Below, one piece after another: positions 23,811-31,439 of a stretch of DNA of 64,000 nucleotides; within the stretch, counting starts at the first letter, position 1, and each line of letters opens with the position of its first letter. A program made the translations under genes and the position numbers. This DNA is from Jidongwangia harbinensis (GTDB lineage: Bacteria; Actinomycetota; Actinomycetes; Mycobacteriales; Micromonosporaceae): positions 62,001 through 126,000 of the forward strand of contig NZ_JAIWNC010000026.1 in the NCBI RefSeq assembly GCF_020216025.1. Reading direction: 5' to 3'. The notes under the pieces are model-generated. The model did no database searches. It saw nothing but the letters and a program-made list of their open reading frames with translations, and was not told where the DNA came from.

Positions 23811-25606
23811 TGACGCCGTCCCCGCGGTCGGCCCCACCCCGGAGCACCACGGACTCCGCGGGCAACCCCCCGATGTCCCCGCGACACCGGGACACCGCCG
23901 ACTCCACGGGCGAACCCCCGAGGCCCCCGCGACACCGGAACACCGCCGACTCCACGGGCGAACCCCCGAGGCCCCCGCGACACCAGGACACCGCCGACTC
24001 CACGGGCAAACCCCCGAGGCCCCCGCGACACCAGGACACCGCCGACTCCACGGGCAAACCCCCGAGGCCCCCGCGACACCAGGACACCGCCGACTCCACG
24101 GGCAAACCCCCGAGGCCCCTACGACACCAGGACACCGCCGACTCCACGGGCGAACCGCCAAGGTCCTCGCACCACCGGGGCGCCGCGGACTCCCCAGGCG
24201 GACCGCAGGGGCCGGCCCGGCGCCGGGCTCGCGGCGGGGTCGTTGACCGGCTGGCGCGGGTGGGCGTGGCCGTGGCCGCACGCCGGTGGCCCGCCGACCT
24301 CTCCGCGACGATGCGGGACGAGTGGCACGCCGAGTTGGCCGCGCTGGACACGCCCGGGACGGCCGCACCGGCGTACCGGAAACTGGTCTTCGCCGGCAGC
24401 CTGGTGCTCTCCCCCGCGGTCGACGAACCCTCCTGGCGGGGCCGGGCGGCCGGCCTCGGCCGGACCGCATCGGTCGCCGCGGGCCTCACCCTGCTGGCCG
24501 CCGCCCTGGTCAACGCGGCCCGCGCCACCGACTCCCTCGCGCCGCTGCTGCTGACCGGCGCCGCGGTGGCGTGCGCCGCGATCGGTGCCCGGGTACGCGT
24601 CTCCGCCGTCCTGGTGGGCGCCGCCGCGTTCGCCTTCCTGCTGGCCGGCAACCGCATCCCGGTGATGCCGTTCATGGGCGTCCTCGACATCGGGCCGGCC
24701 GTCGTCACCTGGACCGCGCTCACGGCCGTCCTGGCCCGGTACATCGCGCACCTGACCGCGACGGGCCGGCGACGCCGGGCTGCCGTGCTCGCGGCCGGCG
24801 GGGGCCTGGCCGTGCCGGACCTCGCCACGATTGCCGGCTCGCTGCACGCCGCGGACGCGCTGGGCGTGGCCGCGACCTCGGCGCCCACCTGGTTCCCGCT
24901 GGCGTTGCTGCCGGGCGGCATCACGGACTTCGGCCGGTACTTCGCCGACGGCACCGCGGCATTCGGCAGCCTGCAGGCGGTCGGCCCGGCGTTCCACGCC
25001 TCCGACATCCTGCTCGCGAACGCCGCCGTGATGGCCGGGCCGCTGCTCCTCTGCACCACTGCAGTCCTGGCGTCCGCCCTCCGCCCCCACCCCGCCGAAG
25101 CCACCGAGGCCGTCGGCGCCGTGGAGCCGCGCGCCACGGAGCCGCAAGCCACGGAGCCGCAAGCCACGGAGCCGCAAGCCACGGAGCCGCAAGCCACGGA
25201 GCCGCAAGCCACGGAGCCGCAGGCAGCAGCACCGCGAGCCACGGAGCCGCAGGCCGCAGCACCGCAGACCGCAGCACCGCAGACCGCAGCACCGCAGACC
25301 GCAGCACCGCAGACCGCAGCACCGCAGACCGCAGCACCGCAGGCCGCAGTGCCGCAGGCCGCAGTGCCGCAGGCCGCAGTGCGCGTGATGGCCGGCACGG
25401 TGGCCGCCCTCGCCGGTCTGGCCGTCTGCCATCTCCTGCTGTGGTCCGGCGCCACGGCCGAGGTGACGCTCCACCGGATGCTGGACAACTCGACCGTGTT
25501 CGGTTTCGGTTTCGCGGCACACCCGGCCGGCCGCGGTGCCGTCGCGCTGCTGGCGGCCGTCCTGGTGATGCGCGCCGTCGCCGCCGCGACCCCTCGCCCC
25601 GAATAA
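23810..25606 (+). CDS. PadR-coupled multi-pass membrane protein with two in-frame repeat arrays
   Basis: A 598 aa protein. Residues about 25-120 are six copies of a 16-residue unit (RHQDTADSTGKPPRPP). A conserved cytoplasmic segment follows (ARRWPADLSATMRDEWHAELAAL). Then come several membrane helices, a second array of 17 five-residue units (ATEPQ drifting to AAPQT, residues about 439-523), and two final helices. The DEWHAEL motif plus helices is the common partner of PadR in actinobacteria, where a permease-like role is assumed. The arrays are probably flexible linkers. TGATG coupling to padR is seen directly. Confidence 0.75.
   Translation: MTPSPRSAPPRSTTDSAGNPPMSPRHRDTADSTGEPPRPPRHRNTADSTGEPPRPPRHQDTADSTGKPPRPPRHQDTADSTGKPPRPPRHQDTADSTGKPPRPLRHQDTADSTGEPPRSSHHRGAADSPGGPQGPARRRARGGVVDRLARVGVAVAARRWPADLSATMRDEWHAELAALDTPGTAAPAYRKLVFAGSLVLSPAVDEPSWRGRAAGLGRTASVAAGLTLLAAALVNAARATDSLAPLLLTGAAVACAAIGARVRVSAVLVGAAAFAFLLAGNRIPVMPFMGVLDIGPAVVTWTALTAVLARYIAHLTATGRRRRAAVLAAGGGLAVPDLATIAGSLHAADALGVAATSAPTWFPLALLPGGITDFGRYFADGTAAFGSLQAVGPAFHASDILLANAAVMAGPLLLCTTAVLASALRPHPAEATEAVGAVEPRATEPQATEPQATEPQATEPQATEPQATEPQAAAPRATEPQAAAPQTAAPQTAAPQTAAPQTAAPQTAAPQAAVPQAAVPQAAVRVMAGTVAALAGLAVCHLLLWSGATAEVTLHRMLDNSTVFGFGFAAHPAGRGAVALLAAVLVMRAVAAATPRPE
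23882..24169. repeat. 48-bp in-frame minisatellite (six copies)
   Basis: Units start at 23882, 23930, 23978, 24026, 24074 and 24122. The consensus begins cgacaccaggacaccgccga. Partial degenerate copies flank both sides. The third to fifth units are almost identical. The unit is 16 codons long and stays in frame. Confidence 0.93.
25124..25378. repeat. 15-bp in-frame minisatellite (17 copies, two sub-families)
   Basis: Exactly 17 units of 15 bp. The first block is gagccgcaagccacg and the second gcaccgcagaccgca, with hybrid units between them. The stepwise change from one sub-family to the other shows the array grew by local duplication. Confidence 0.95.
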
Positions 25607-25639
25607 CGGTCCCGCCACGAGATCTCGACCCGGCGCCCC

Positions 25640-25660
25640 ACCCTATGTAGAGTTTCGAGT
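25640..25660 (+). promoter_or_regulatory. Leaderless promoter of the GT87 gene, shared 11-bp element
   Basis: ACCCTATGTAG at 25640-25650 overlaps the -10 box TAGAGT (25648-25653), 7 nt before ATG 25661. It matches the padR promoter in sequence and spacing. Confidence 0.6.
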
Positions 25661-26914
25661 ATGGGTAGACGAGCCGCTCCGACCGTCCTCTGGCTGGGCG
25701 CCGCCGTGGTCGCGGCCCTCACCGCGTACGCGGCCCTGCGCCGCCCCGCCGACGTGCGACTCTCCGACCTGTCGGTGTACCTGGGCGCGGTCGCCGGCCT
25801 GACCGACGGCGCCAGCCTGTACGACTTCATCCGCGGCAACGCACCCTTCACCTACCCGCCGTTCGCCGCGCTGCTGTTCACCCCGCTGACCTGGCTGCCC
25901 ACGCTCCCGTTGCAACTCGCCTGGTCCCTCGCCACCGTCGCCACCGTCCTCGGCCTGGCCCGGCTGGTGGCACGGGCCCACGAACCCCGCACCCTCGCCG
26001 AAGCCGGCGACCGCCGCCCCACCGTCGCCGCGGCGCTCGCGCTGATGCTCATGCTGTCCGCGCCGGTGTCCTCCGACCTGAAGTACGGCCAGGTCAGCCT
26101 CTTCCTGGCCGGCCTCATCACGCTCGATCTCCTGGCGCTGCGCCGCACCCCCTGGCACGGCGCCCTGATCGGCTTCACCGCCGCCGTCAAACTGACTCCC
26201 CTGATCTTCATCCCGCTGCTCTGGTACGCGGGCCGGCGCACGGCGGCTCTCACCGCAACCGCCACCTTCGCCGGTTGCGCCGCGGTCGCCGCGCTCGCGC
26301 TGCCGGGCGACTCGTGGCGGTTCTGGACCACCGAGATGTTCCAGGTGAGCCGGCTCGGCTACATCACCTCGGCCGGCAACCAGTCGCTGAACGGCGCCCT
26401 GATGCGTTTCGAGCTGCCGGTCTCCCTGCGCTCAGCGCTGGTGCTGCTCATCGGCGGCACGGTTGCCGCGGTGGCGCTGCGCCGCGGGGCACGACTGGCG
26501 AGAAGCGGCGACTGGCTCTCCGCAACGGTCGTGGCGGGCGCCGCGAGCGTGGTGCTGTCCCCGGTCTCCTGGACCCATCACCAGATCTGGCTGGTGCTCG
26601 CCGCGCTGCTTCCGGTGCGCGGCCCCGCCTGGGTCGCCCGGATGTGGACGGCGACGGTGGTGGCCGTCATGGTGCTGCCGGTGACCGCGCTCGGCACCCC
26701 GCTCTGGACCAACGCCCGCCTGGTGCTGGCGATCACGATCGCCGCGGCGGTGCCGTTCGTCAGGTCCACCCGCACGAACCCGGACCGGTCCGGCCAGGTC
26801 CGGGGCGATGGGGCCCGGGGCGATGGGGTCCGGCGCGCGACGACGGCAGCACCGCCGGGCGTTCCCTCACCCGTCAGCGCGGCGAGGCGGCCCGCTCCCC
26901 GCGCCGCCGAGTAG
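25661..26914 (+). CDS. GT87 family membrane glycosyltransferase (polyprenol-phosphate mannosyltransferase-like)
   Basis: A 417 aa integral membrane GT-C glycosyltransferase of the GT87 (DUF2029/PimE-like) family with about 9-10 helices. The first extracytoplasmic loop holds the catalytic-type Asp (RLSDLSVYLGAV), followed by FTYPPFAALLF and LKYGQVSLFLAGL, both typical. SAGNQSLNGALMRF and SWTHHQIWL are further family motifs. It should add a sugar, often mannose from polyprenyl phosphate, outside the membrane. The promoter matches padR's, so it may be a second PadR target. The C-terminal 60 residues are low-complexity. Confidence 0.88.
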   Translation: MGRRAAPTVLWLGAAVVAALTAYAALRRPADVRLSDLSVYLGAVAGLTDGASLYDFIRGNAPFTYPPFAALLFTPLTWLPTLPLQLAWSLATVATVLGLARLVARAHEPRTLAEAGDRRPTVAAALALMLMLSAPVSSDLKYGQVSLFLAGLITLDLLALRRTPWHGALIGFTAAVKLTPLIFIPLLWYAGRRTAALTATATFAGCAAVAALALPGDSWRFWTTEMFQVSRLGYITSAGNQSLNGALMRFELPVSLRSALVLLIGGTVAAVALRRGARLARSGDWLSATVVAGAASVVLSPVSWTHHQIWLVLAALLPVRGPAWVARMWTATVVAVMVLPVTALGTPLWTNARLVLAITIAAAVPFVRSTRTNPDRSGQVRGDGARGDGVRRATTAAPPGVPSPVSAARRPAPRAAE

Positions 26915-27190
26915 TGGCGGCTGCGTGAGTTGCGCGCCATCGGGTCCGCTCTCACCGCAGTCGGCCCCGTCGCCCGTACGCAGCCAACCGCGGCATGTGG
27001 CCGATAGATCTTGTGCAACTGAGGTCGCATTCCGCCTCGATATTCGTATCTCGACCACACGGCACGACTTCCCTTTCCGCTGGCTGCGGACCGCCAGACG
27101 CCCGATGCCGTCCCCTTTAGCGGCTGGGGCGTGTGGCGCAGGGGCGCGCTGCGTGCCGCAACTCGACGCCGCCGCCATCACCCCGGTCCG

Positions 27191-27765
27191 GCGTGCAGAA
27201 CTGCGGCGCCCTGTGCACCCGGAGACCCCACACACGACATCGCCCAAACCCGGCGTGCATCGCTACGGCGCCCTCCGCACTTAGGAAAGGCCACGCCGGT
27301 GGAACCACGCGCGACCCCTCGGCGGGTGAGGTGGTTGCCGGTGTCGGGTGCAGCGCCGGCTCGCGGAAGCAGCGGAGCCGGACGGCAGGCGGCTGGGGAA
27401 CCCGCAGTGTCGTGGCCGCGCTTCCGGCGAGCCCCATCGCCCGTTCATGTACCAACCGACGCCTGCGCTTTGCCGGCCGCGATCTTGTGGACTAGGGGTC
27501 GTGTATCGCCTATTCGTATATCGCCCACAGCCGCACGACTTCGGCCCCACGCCGGCACGCAAGCGGCCATGCGCCCGATTTGCCCCCGCGACAGCGCGTT
27601 CCCCTGCCAAGACGTGTGGAGGACCGGCGCGCTCCGCACCCGCAAACCACACACGCCGCCACCCCGAACACCGCGTGCAGAGATGCGGCACGCTCCGCAC
27701 CCGCAAACCACACACGCCGCCACCCCTGGCGCCACGTGCAGTAGAAACGCCGACCTCCGCACCCG
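27191..27765. repeat. Dispersed 61-62 bp repeat family, five copies in two blocks
   Basis: Copies are recognised by a cgtgcag-like start at 27192, 27254, about 27612, 27674 and 27735, followed by ctccgcacccgcaaaccaca, then cacgccgccacccc. Two 34-bp cores (from 27631 and 27692) are identical. Spacing inside each block is 61-62 bp. The parts between the cores are also related, unlike CRISPR spacers. Confidence 0.75.
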
Positions 27766-27768
27766 GAG

Positions 27769-27888
27769 ACCTGGCGACCTGGCGACCTGGCGACCTGGCG
27801 ACCTGGCGACCTGGCGACCTGGCGACCTGGCGACCTGGCGACCTGGCGACCTGGCGACCTGGCGACCTGGCGACCTGGCGACCTGGCG
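27769..27888. repeat. Perfect 8-bp tandem array (15 copies)
   Basis: Fifteen uninterrupted copies of acctggcg from 27769 to 27888, with a partial sixteenth. Because 8 is not a multiple of three, each strand is open in all frames across it, which explains the long overlapping reading frames. Perfect identity implies a very recent or unstable expansion. Confidence 0.97.
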
Positions 27889-28099
27889 ACCTGCTGAGTG
27901 CACCACTCCGCCCTCGCCGAACTGCGGTGATCCGGGAGCTATGCGCCCGAAAATCCCGGGTGATGCGACCCTGCCACCACCGCGACGCCACGCAACGCAC
28001 AAAGTGATGGCTCGGCCCCAGCGGCCGGCCTCCAGATGCTCCATCACCACCGGCCGCAACGTCCGCCAAGTTCCTGAACAAGTCCACCCAGGCGAAGGA

Positions 28100-28438
28100 T
28101 CAACCGGCCGATCCGGAAGCGCCCCGATCACCAGAACGCTCCCGCCGCATCGCCGACCCCCGACCGCGCGCCACCCCAGCGGACGCCGCGCGGGCGTCCA
28201 GCCGAGCCATCCGCCAGCCGTGCCGTTCGCTCATCCCCCGGGCGCGCCGCGCCGCCCGCTCCCGGCGCTCCGCCGACCGCCGGTGACGACGCCGCAAGGA
28301 CTCCTCCGCCGCCACCCGCAGCCGCTCCGGCCAGGAATCGACGTCCGTTCCGGCACTGGCGGCCGCCGGTCGAGAAGCACTCGAAGCCGGTGCGGAATAC
28401 GCGGAAGCTCGCGCCGGCCTCCGCCCGGGATCCGTCAT
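28100..28438 (-). CDS. Basic hypothetical protein coupled to the ABC exporter
   Basis: A 112 aa, strongly Arg/Ala-rich reading frame starting MTDPGRRPARASAYSAP. Its ATG overlaps the permease stop as ATGA. A central stretch (SWPERLRVAAEESLRRRHRR) looks like a charged amphipathic helix. The rest is low-complexity. The coupling makes translation likely, but I recognise no family and it could be a run-on frame. Confidence 0.45.
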   Translation of the reverse strand: MTDPGRRPARASAYSAPASSASRPAAASAGTDVDSWPERLRVAAEESLRRRHRRSAERRERAARRARGMSERHGWRMARLDARAASAGVARGRGSAMRRERSGDRGASGSAG

Positions 28439-29283
28439 TTGCGGTTGTAGAGGCGCATGGTCAGGGTGCCGAAGACCGCAACCAGCACCCCGCTCGCCAC
28501 CAGGGTCCAGGTGATCTCGCCCATGTTCCAGTCGCCGTCCATGATGGAGCGGATCGCGGTCACCAGGTGGCTGATCGGGTTGATGTCGACGAACGCCTGG
28601 AGCCAGCCGGGCATGGTGCGCGGGTCGACGAAGACGTTGCTGAGGAAGGTGAGCGGGAAGAGCACCAGCATGCTCACTCCCATCACGGACTTCTCGGAGC
28701 GCAGGAACAGGCCGAACATCGTCCACACCCAGGAGAAGGCGAACGAGAAGACCACGAGCAGGGCGATGCCGCCGAGGACGCCGGTCACGCCGCCCTGGGG
28801 CCGGAAGCCGAGGATCAGGCCGACCAGCACGATCGTGGTGGCGGCGAGGATGTAGCGGAGCACGTCGCCGAAGATCATGCCGACCAGGGCGGCGGGGCGC
28901 CACACCGGCAGGGTGCGGAAGCGGTCGAAGACGCCCTTCTCGATGTCGGTGTTGAGGCCGATGCCGGTGTACATGGTGATCATGACGACGCTGGTGACCA
29001 TGATGCCGGGCAGGAAGAACTGCAGGTAGTCCCGGGTGGAGCCGGCCAGGGCGCCGCCGAACAGGTACGTGAACATCAGCGTCATGATGATCGGGAACGC
29101 GGTGACGTCGAACAGCTGCTCGGGCACGTGCTTGATCTTCAGCAGGGCGCGCCAGCCGAAGGTCAGCGACGCCGCCCAGGCGCTCGGGCGTTTCGGCCGG
29201 TCGCCGCGGGCCAGCACGGCGCCGATCGTCTCAGCGGACGGCGTGTAGGCGGAGGCTTCGGGGGTCTGCGTCGCGGTGCTCAT
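28435..29283 (-). CDS. ABC-2 type exporter permease (DrrB-like)
   Basis: A 282 aa permease with six membrane helices. It has the ABC-2 signature FLPGIMVTSVVMITMYTGIG and the coupling region DIEKGVFDRFRTLPVWRPA. FPLTFLSNVFVDPRTMP is the characteristic DrrB segment. It should export a hydrophobic drug or lipid together with the ATPase it overlaps as ATGA. DrrAB-type pairs often confer self-resistance, but no drug biosynthesis genes are nearby. Confidence 0.93.
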   Translation of the reverse strand: MSTATQTPEASAYTPSAETIGAVLARGDRPKRPSAWAASLTFGWRALLKIKHVPEQLFDVTAFPIIMTLMFTYLFGGALAGSTRDYLQFFLPGIMVTSVVMITMYTGIGLNTDIEKGVFDRFRTLPVWRPAALVGMIFGDVLRYILAATTIVLVGLILGFRPQGGVTGVLGGIALLVVFSFAFSWVWTMFGLFLRSEKSVMGVSMLVLFPLTFLSNVFVDPRTMPGWLQAFVDINPISHLVTAIRSIMDGDWNMGEITWTLVASGVLVAVFGTLTMRLYNRK

Positions 29284-30296
29284 GCCACGGCCTCCTTCTC
29301 GGCGGTGGAGTCGGTGTCCGGACCGGCCGCCGGATCGGTGGCCGGGCGATCGGTCAGGGCCAGGAAGACCTCGTCCAGGCTGGGCTGGCCGAGGGAGAAG
29401 TCGTCCACCACGATGCCGGCCTCGGCGAGCGCGGCCAGGGCCCGGGCGGCGTGCTCGGCGGCGCCCCGGTCGGAGCCGCCGGCGTCCGCCCGCGCGGTCA
29501 GTGCCAGCGGGTCGGGCTCCTGCTGGACCGTCGTGCCCAGGGCCTCGGCGAGCACCCGCTCGGCGGCCGGCCGTTGCTCGGCGTCGCGCAGCCGGACGTG
29601 CACGGTGCCGGCGCCGACCGACGCCTTCAGCTGGCCCGGGGTGCCCTCGGCGATCACCTTGCCCCGGTCGATCACCGCGATCCGCCCGGCCAGCTGGTCG
29701 GCCTCGTCCAGATACTGCGTGGTGAGCAGCACCGTGGTGCCGTTGGCGACCACCATGCGCACGATGTCCCACACCTGGTTGCGACTGCGCGGATCGAGCC
29801 CGGTGGTGGGCTCGTCGAGGAAGAGCAGGTCGGGGGTGTTGAGGATGCTGGCGCCGATGTCGATCCGGCGGCGCATGCCGCCCGAGTATTTCTTCACCTG
29901 GCGGTCGGCCGCCTCGGTCAGGCCGAACGCCGCCAGCAGCTGCGCCGCCCGCTCGCGCGCCTGCGCCTTGGAGTAGCCGAGCAGGCGGGCCAGCAGGACC
30001 AGATTCTCCGTGCCGGTCAGGTCCTCGTCGACCGAGGCGTACTGCCCGGTGAGGCTGACCCGGCCGCGCACCGCGTCGGCCTGCCGCACCACGTCGTGGC
30101 CGAACACCGTGGCGGTGCCGCCGTCGGGGCGCAGGAGGGTGGCGAGCATGCGTACCACCGTGGTCTTGCCTGCGCCGTTGGGGCCCAGCAGGCCGTAGAC
30201 CGTGCCGGCGGGCACGGTCAGGTCGACACCGTCGACCGCGCGGTTGTCTCCGAAAACCTTGACGAGACCGGACGTCTCAATGGCCGGTGCGCTCAT
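29280..30296 (-). CDS. ABC exporter ATPase (DrrA-like)
   Basis: A 338 aa ATPase of the DrrA/CcmA family with Walker A GPNGAGKTT, signature YSGGMRRRIDIGASI, Walker B LLFLDEPTTGLD and the H-loop LLTTQYLDEAD. The extra C-terminal domain of about 110 residues, including FLALTDRPA, is typical of daunorubicin-resistance ATPases. ATG 30296 has GGAGGG about 9 nt upstream, so the longer frame to 30380 was rejected. The operon is ATPase, permease, basic protein. Confidence 0.95.
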   Translation of the reverse strand: MSAPAIETSGLVKVFGDNRAVDGVDLTVPAGTVYGLLGPNGAGKTTVVRMLATLLRPDGGTATVFGHDVVRQADAVRGRVSLTGQYASVDEDLTGTENLVLLARLLGYSKAQARERAAQLLAAFGLTEAADRQVKKYSGGMRRRIDIGASILNTPDLLFLDEPTTGLDPRSRNQVWDIVRMVVANGTTVLLTTQYLDEADQLAGRIAVIDRGKVIAEGTPGQLKASVGAGTVHVRLRDAEQRPAAERVLAEALGTTVQQEPDPLALTARADAGGSDRGAAEHAARALAALAEAGIVVDDFSLGQPSLDEVFLALTDRPATDPAAGPDTDSTAEKEAVA

Positions 30297-30394
30297 GAGT
30301 GGAACCCTCCGTTGGGCATGGTTCGCATCGTGCCGTACGGGTGTGACAATTTTGCGGCGCCGGAAAATCCGGTGCCACATCTCGCCGGCATTGC

Positions 30395-30406
30395 CACCAT
30401 CGACGG
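30395..30406 (+). promoter_or_regulatory. Possible leaderless promoter (CACCAT variant)
   Basis: CACCAT at 30395-30400 lies 6 nt before ATG 30407, which has no ribosome site. It is the third example in this window of this hexamer at this spacing. Confidence 0.35.
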
Positions 30407-31363
30407 ATGATTCCCGCGATCGGCTCCCGCATCGGCTGGCTGGATCTGCCCGGACACGTGCGGGCGGCGGTCGAGGACCTGCTCGGCTCGCCGGTGGTCG
30501 CGGCCCGGTCGCAGTCCGGCGGCTTCTCCCCGGGCACCGCCGACCGGGTGGTCACCGCTTCGGGTGAACGTGCCTTCGTCAAGGCGGTCAGCACGGCACA
30601 GAACACCCGGGCGACGGAGATGGCCCGGGACGAGGCGCGGGTCACCGCCGCGCTGCCGGCCGACGCGCCGACGCCCCGCATGCTGGGCAGCTTCGACGAC
30701 GGCGAGTGGGTGGCGCTGGTCCTGGAGGACGTCGAGGGCCGGCATCCGCGTACCCCCTGGGTGCCGGACGAACTGGAGGCGGTGACCGGCGCGCTGCGCC
30801 GGCTGGCCCGGATGCTCACCCCGGCGCCGCTGCCCGACGCGCCGCGCGCCACCGACCACGCGGCCTCGGGCTTCCACGGATGGGCGGCCGTCGCGGCCGA
30901 CCCGCCCGCGGACCTGGACCCGTGGGCCGCCGCGCACTCCGACGACCTGCGGGCCGCAGCGGCGCGCGGCCTGGCCGCGATCGGCACCGGTGAGACGCTC
31001 ACCCACCTGGACATCCGGGCCGACAACATCCTCATCCGCCCGGACGGCGGCATCGTGGTGGTGGACTGGCCGTGGGGCTGCATCGGGCCGGACTGGCTGG
31101 ACACCGTGCTGCTGGCGCTCAACGTGATCGTGTACGGCGGCGACGCCGACCCCGTGCTGGCCGGCGTCGACCCGGGCCACGCGGTGGACGTGATCGCCGG
31201 ATTCGCCGGGGCCTTCACCAACGCCGGCCGGTTGCCGCCGCCGCCGGGCCTGCCCACGCTCCGGGCGTTCCAGCGCCTGCAGGCTGACGCGCTGCTGCCG
31301 TGGCTCCGGCAGCGGCTGGGACCTGCGGCACACCCGAGCGGGTCGGGCAATCCGGCGCATTAG
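30407..31363 (+). CDS. Aminoglycoside phosphotransferase (APH)-family kinase
   Basis: A 318 aa protein-kinase-like phosphotransferase. The Brenner-type motif is THLDIRADNILI (catalytic Asp near residue 201), and VVVDWPWGC supplies the metal-binding Asp. The glycine-poor ATP lobe begins VVAARSQSGGFSPGTADRVV. Members phosphorylate small molecules, including antibiotics, or metabolites. Nothing here singles out a substrate. The stop codon overlaps the -10 of the serA promoter. Confidence 0.88.
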   Translation: MIPAIGSRIGWLDLPGHVRAAVEDLLGSPVVAARSQSGGFSPGTADRVVTASGERAFVKAVSTAQNTRATEMARDEARVTAALPADAPTPRMLGSFDDGEWVALVLEDVEGRHPRTPWVPDELEAVTGALRRLARMLTPAPLPDAPRATDHAASGFHGWAAVAADPPADLDPWAAAHSDDLRAAAARGLAAIGTGETLTHLDIRADNILIRPDGGIVVVDWPWGCIGPDWLDTVLLALNVIVYGGDADPVLAGVDPGHAVDVIAGFAGAFTNAGRLPPPPGLPTLRAFQRLQADALLPWLRQRLGPAAHPSGSGNPAH

Positions 31364-31439
31364 GCTGGGGACCCTGTGAACTGGGCTTCGGCGCGGCGGC
31401 CCGGACGACTTCGGACACCTCATTCGGAAACGGAAAGTG
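31361..31439 (+). promoter_or_regulatory. serA promoter and short leader
   Basis: TAGGCT at 31361-31366 is a TANNNT -10 that includes the TAG stop of the upstream gene. The expected transcript starts near 31373 and has a leader of about 65 nt ending in GGAAACGGAAAG before ATG 31440. Confidence 0.45.

Larger units (their letters stand above)
26915..28099. other. Gene-poor repeat island
   Basis: About 1.2 kb without a convincing gene. GC and codon bias drop compared with neighbours, and reading frames on both strands are repeat artefacts. It holds two diverged copies of a segment around gatcttgtg (about 27005-27170 and 27480-27650), five copies of a 62-bp motif in two blocks, and a perfect 8-bp tandem array. 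No transposase, terminal repeat or RNA gene could be recognised. Confidence 0.7.

Noticed and set aside
27612..27765. 61-bp periodic repeats with a 34-bp identical core considered as a CRISPR array
   Set aside because: The segments between cores are related to each other, copy number is very small and no cas gene is present.
27131..28450. Long overlapping reading frames on both strands across the repeat island
   Set aside because: They arise from the 8-bp array, which is open in every frame, and lack the codon bias of neighbouring genes.
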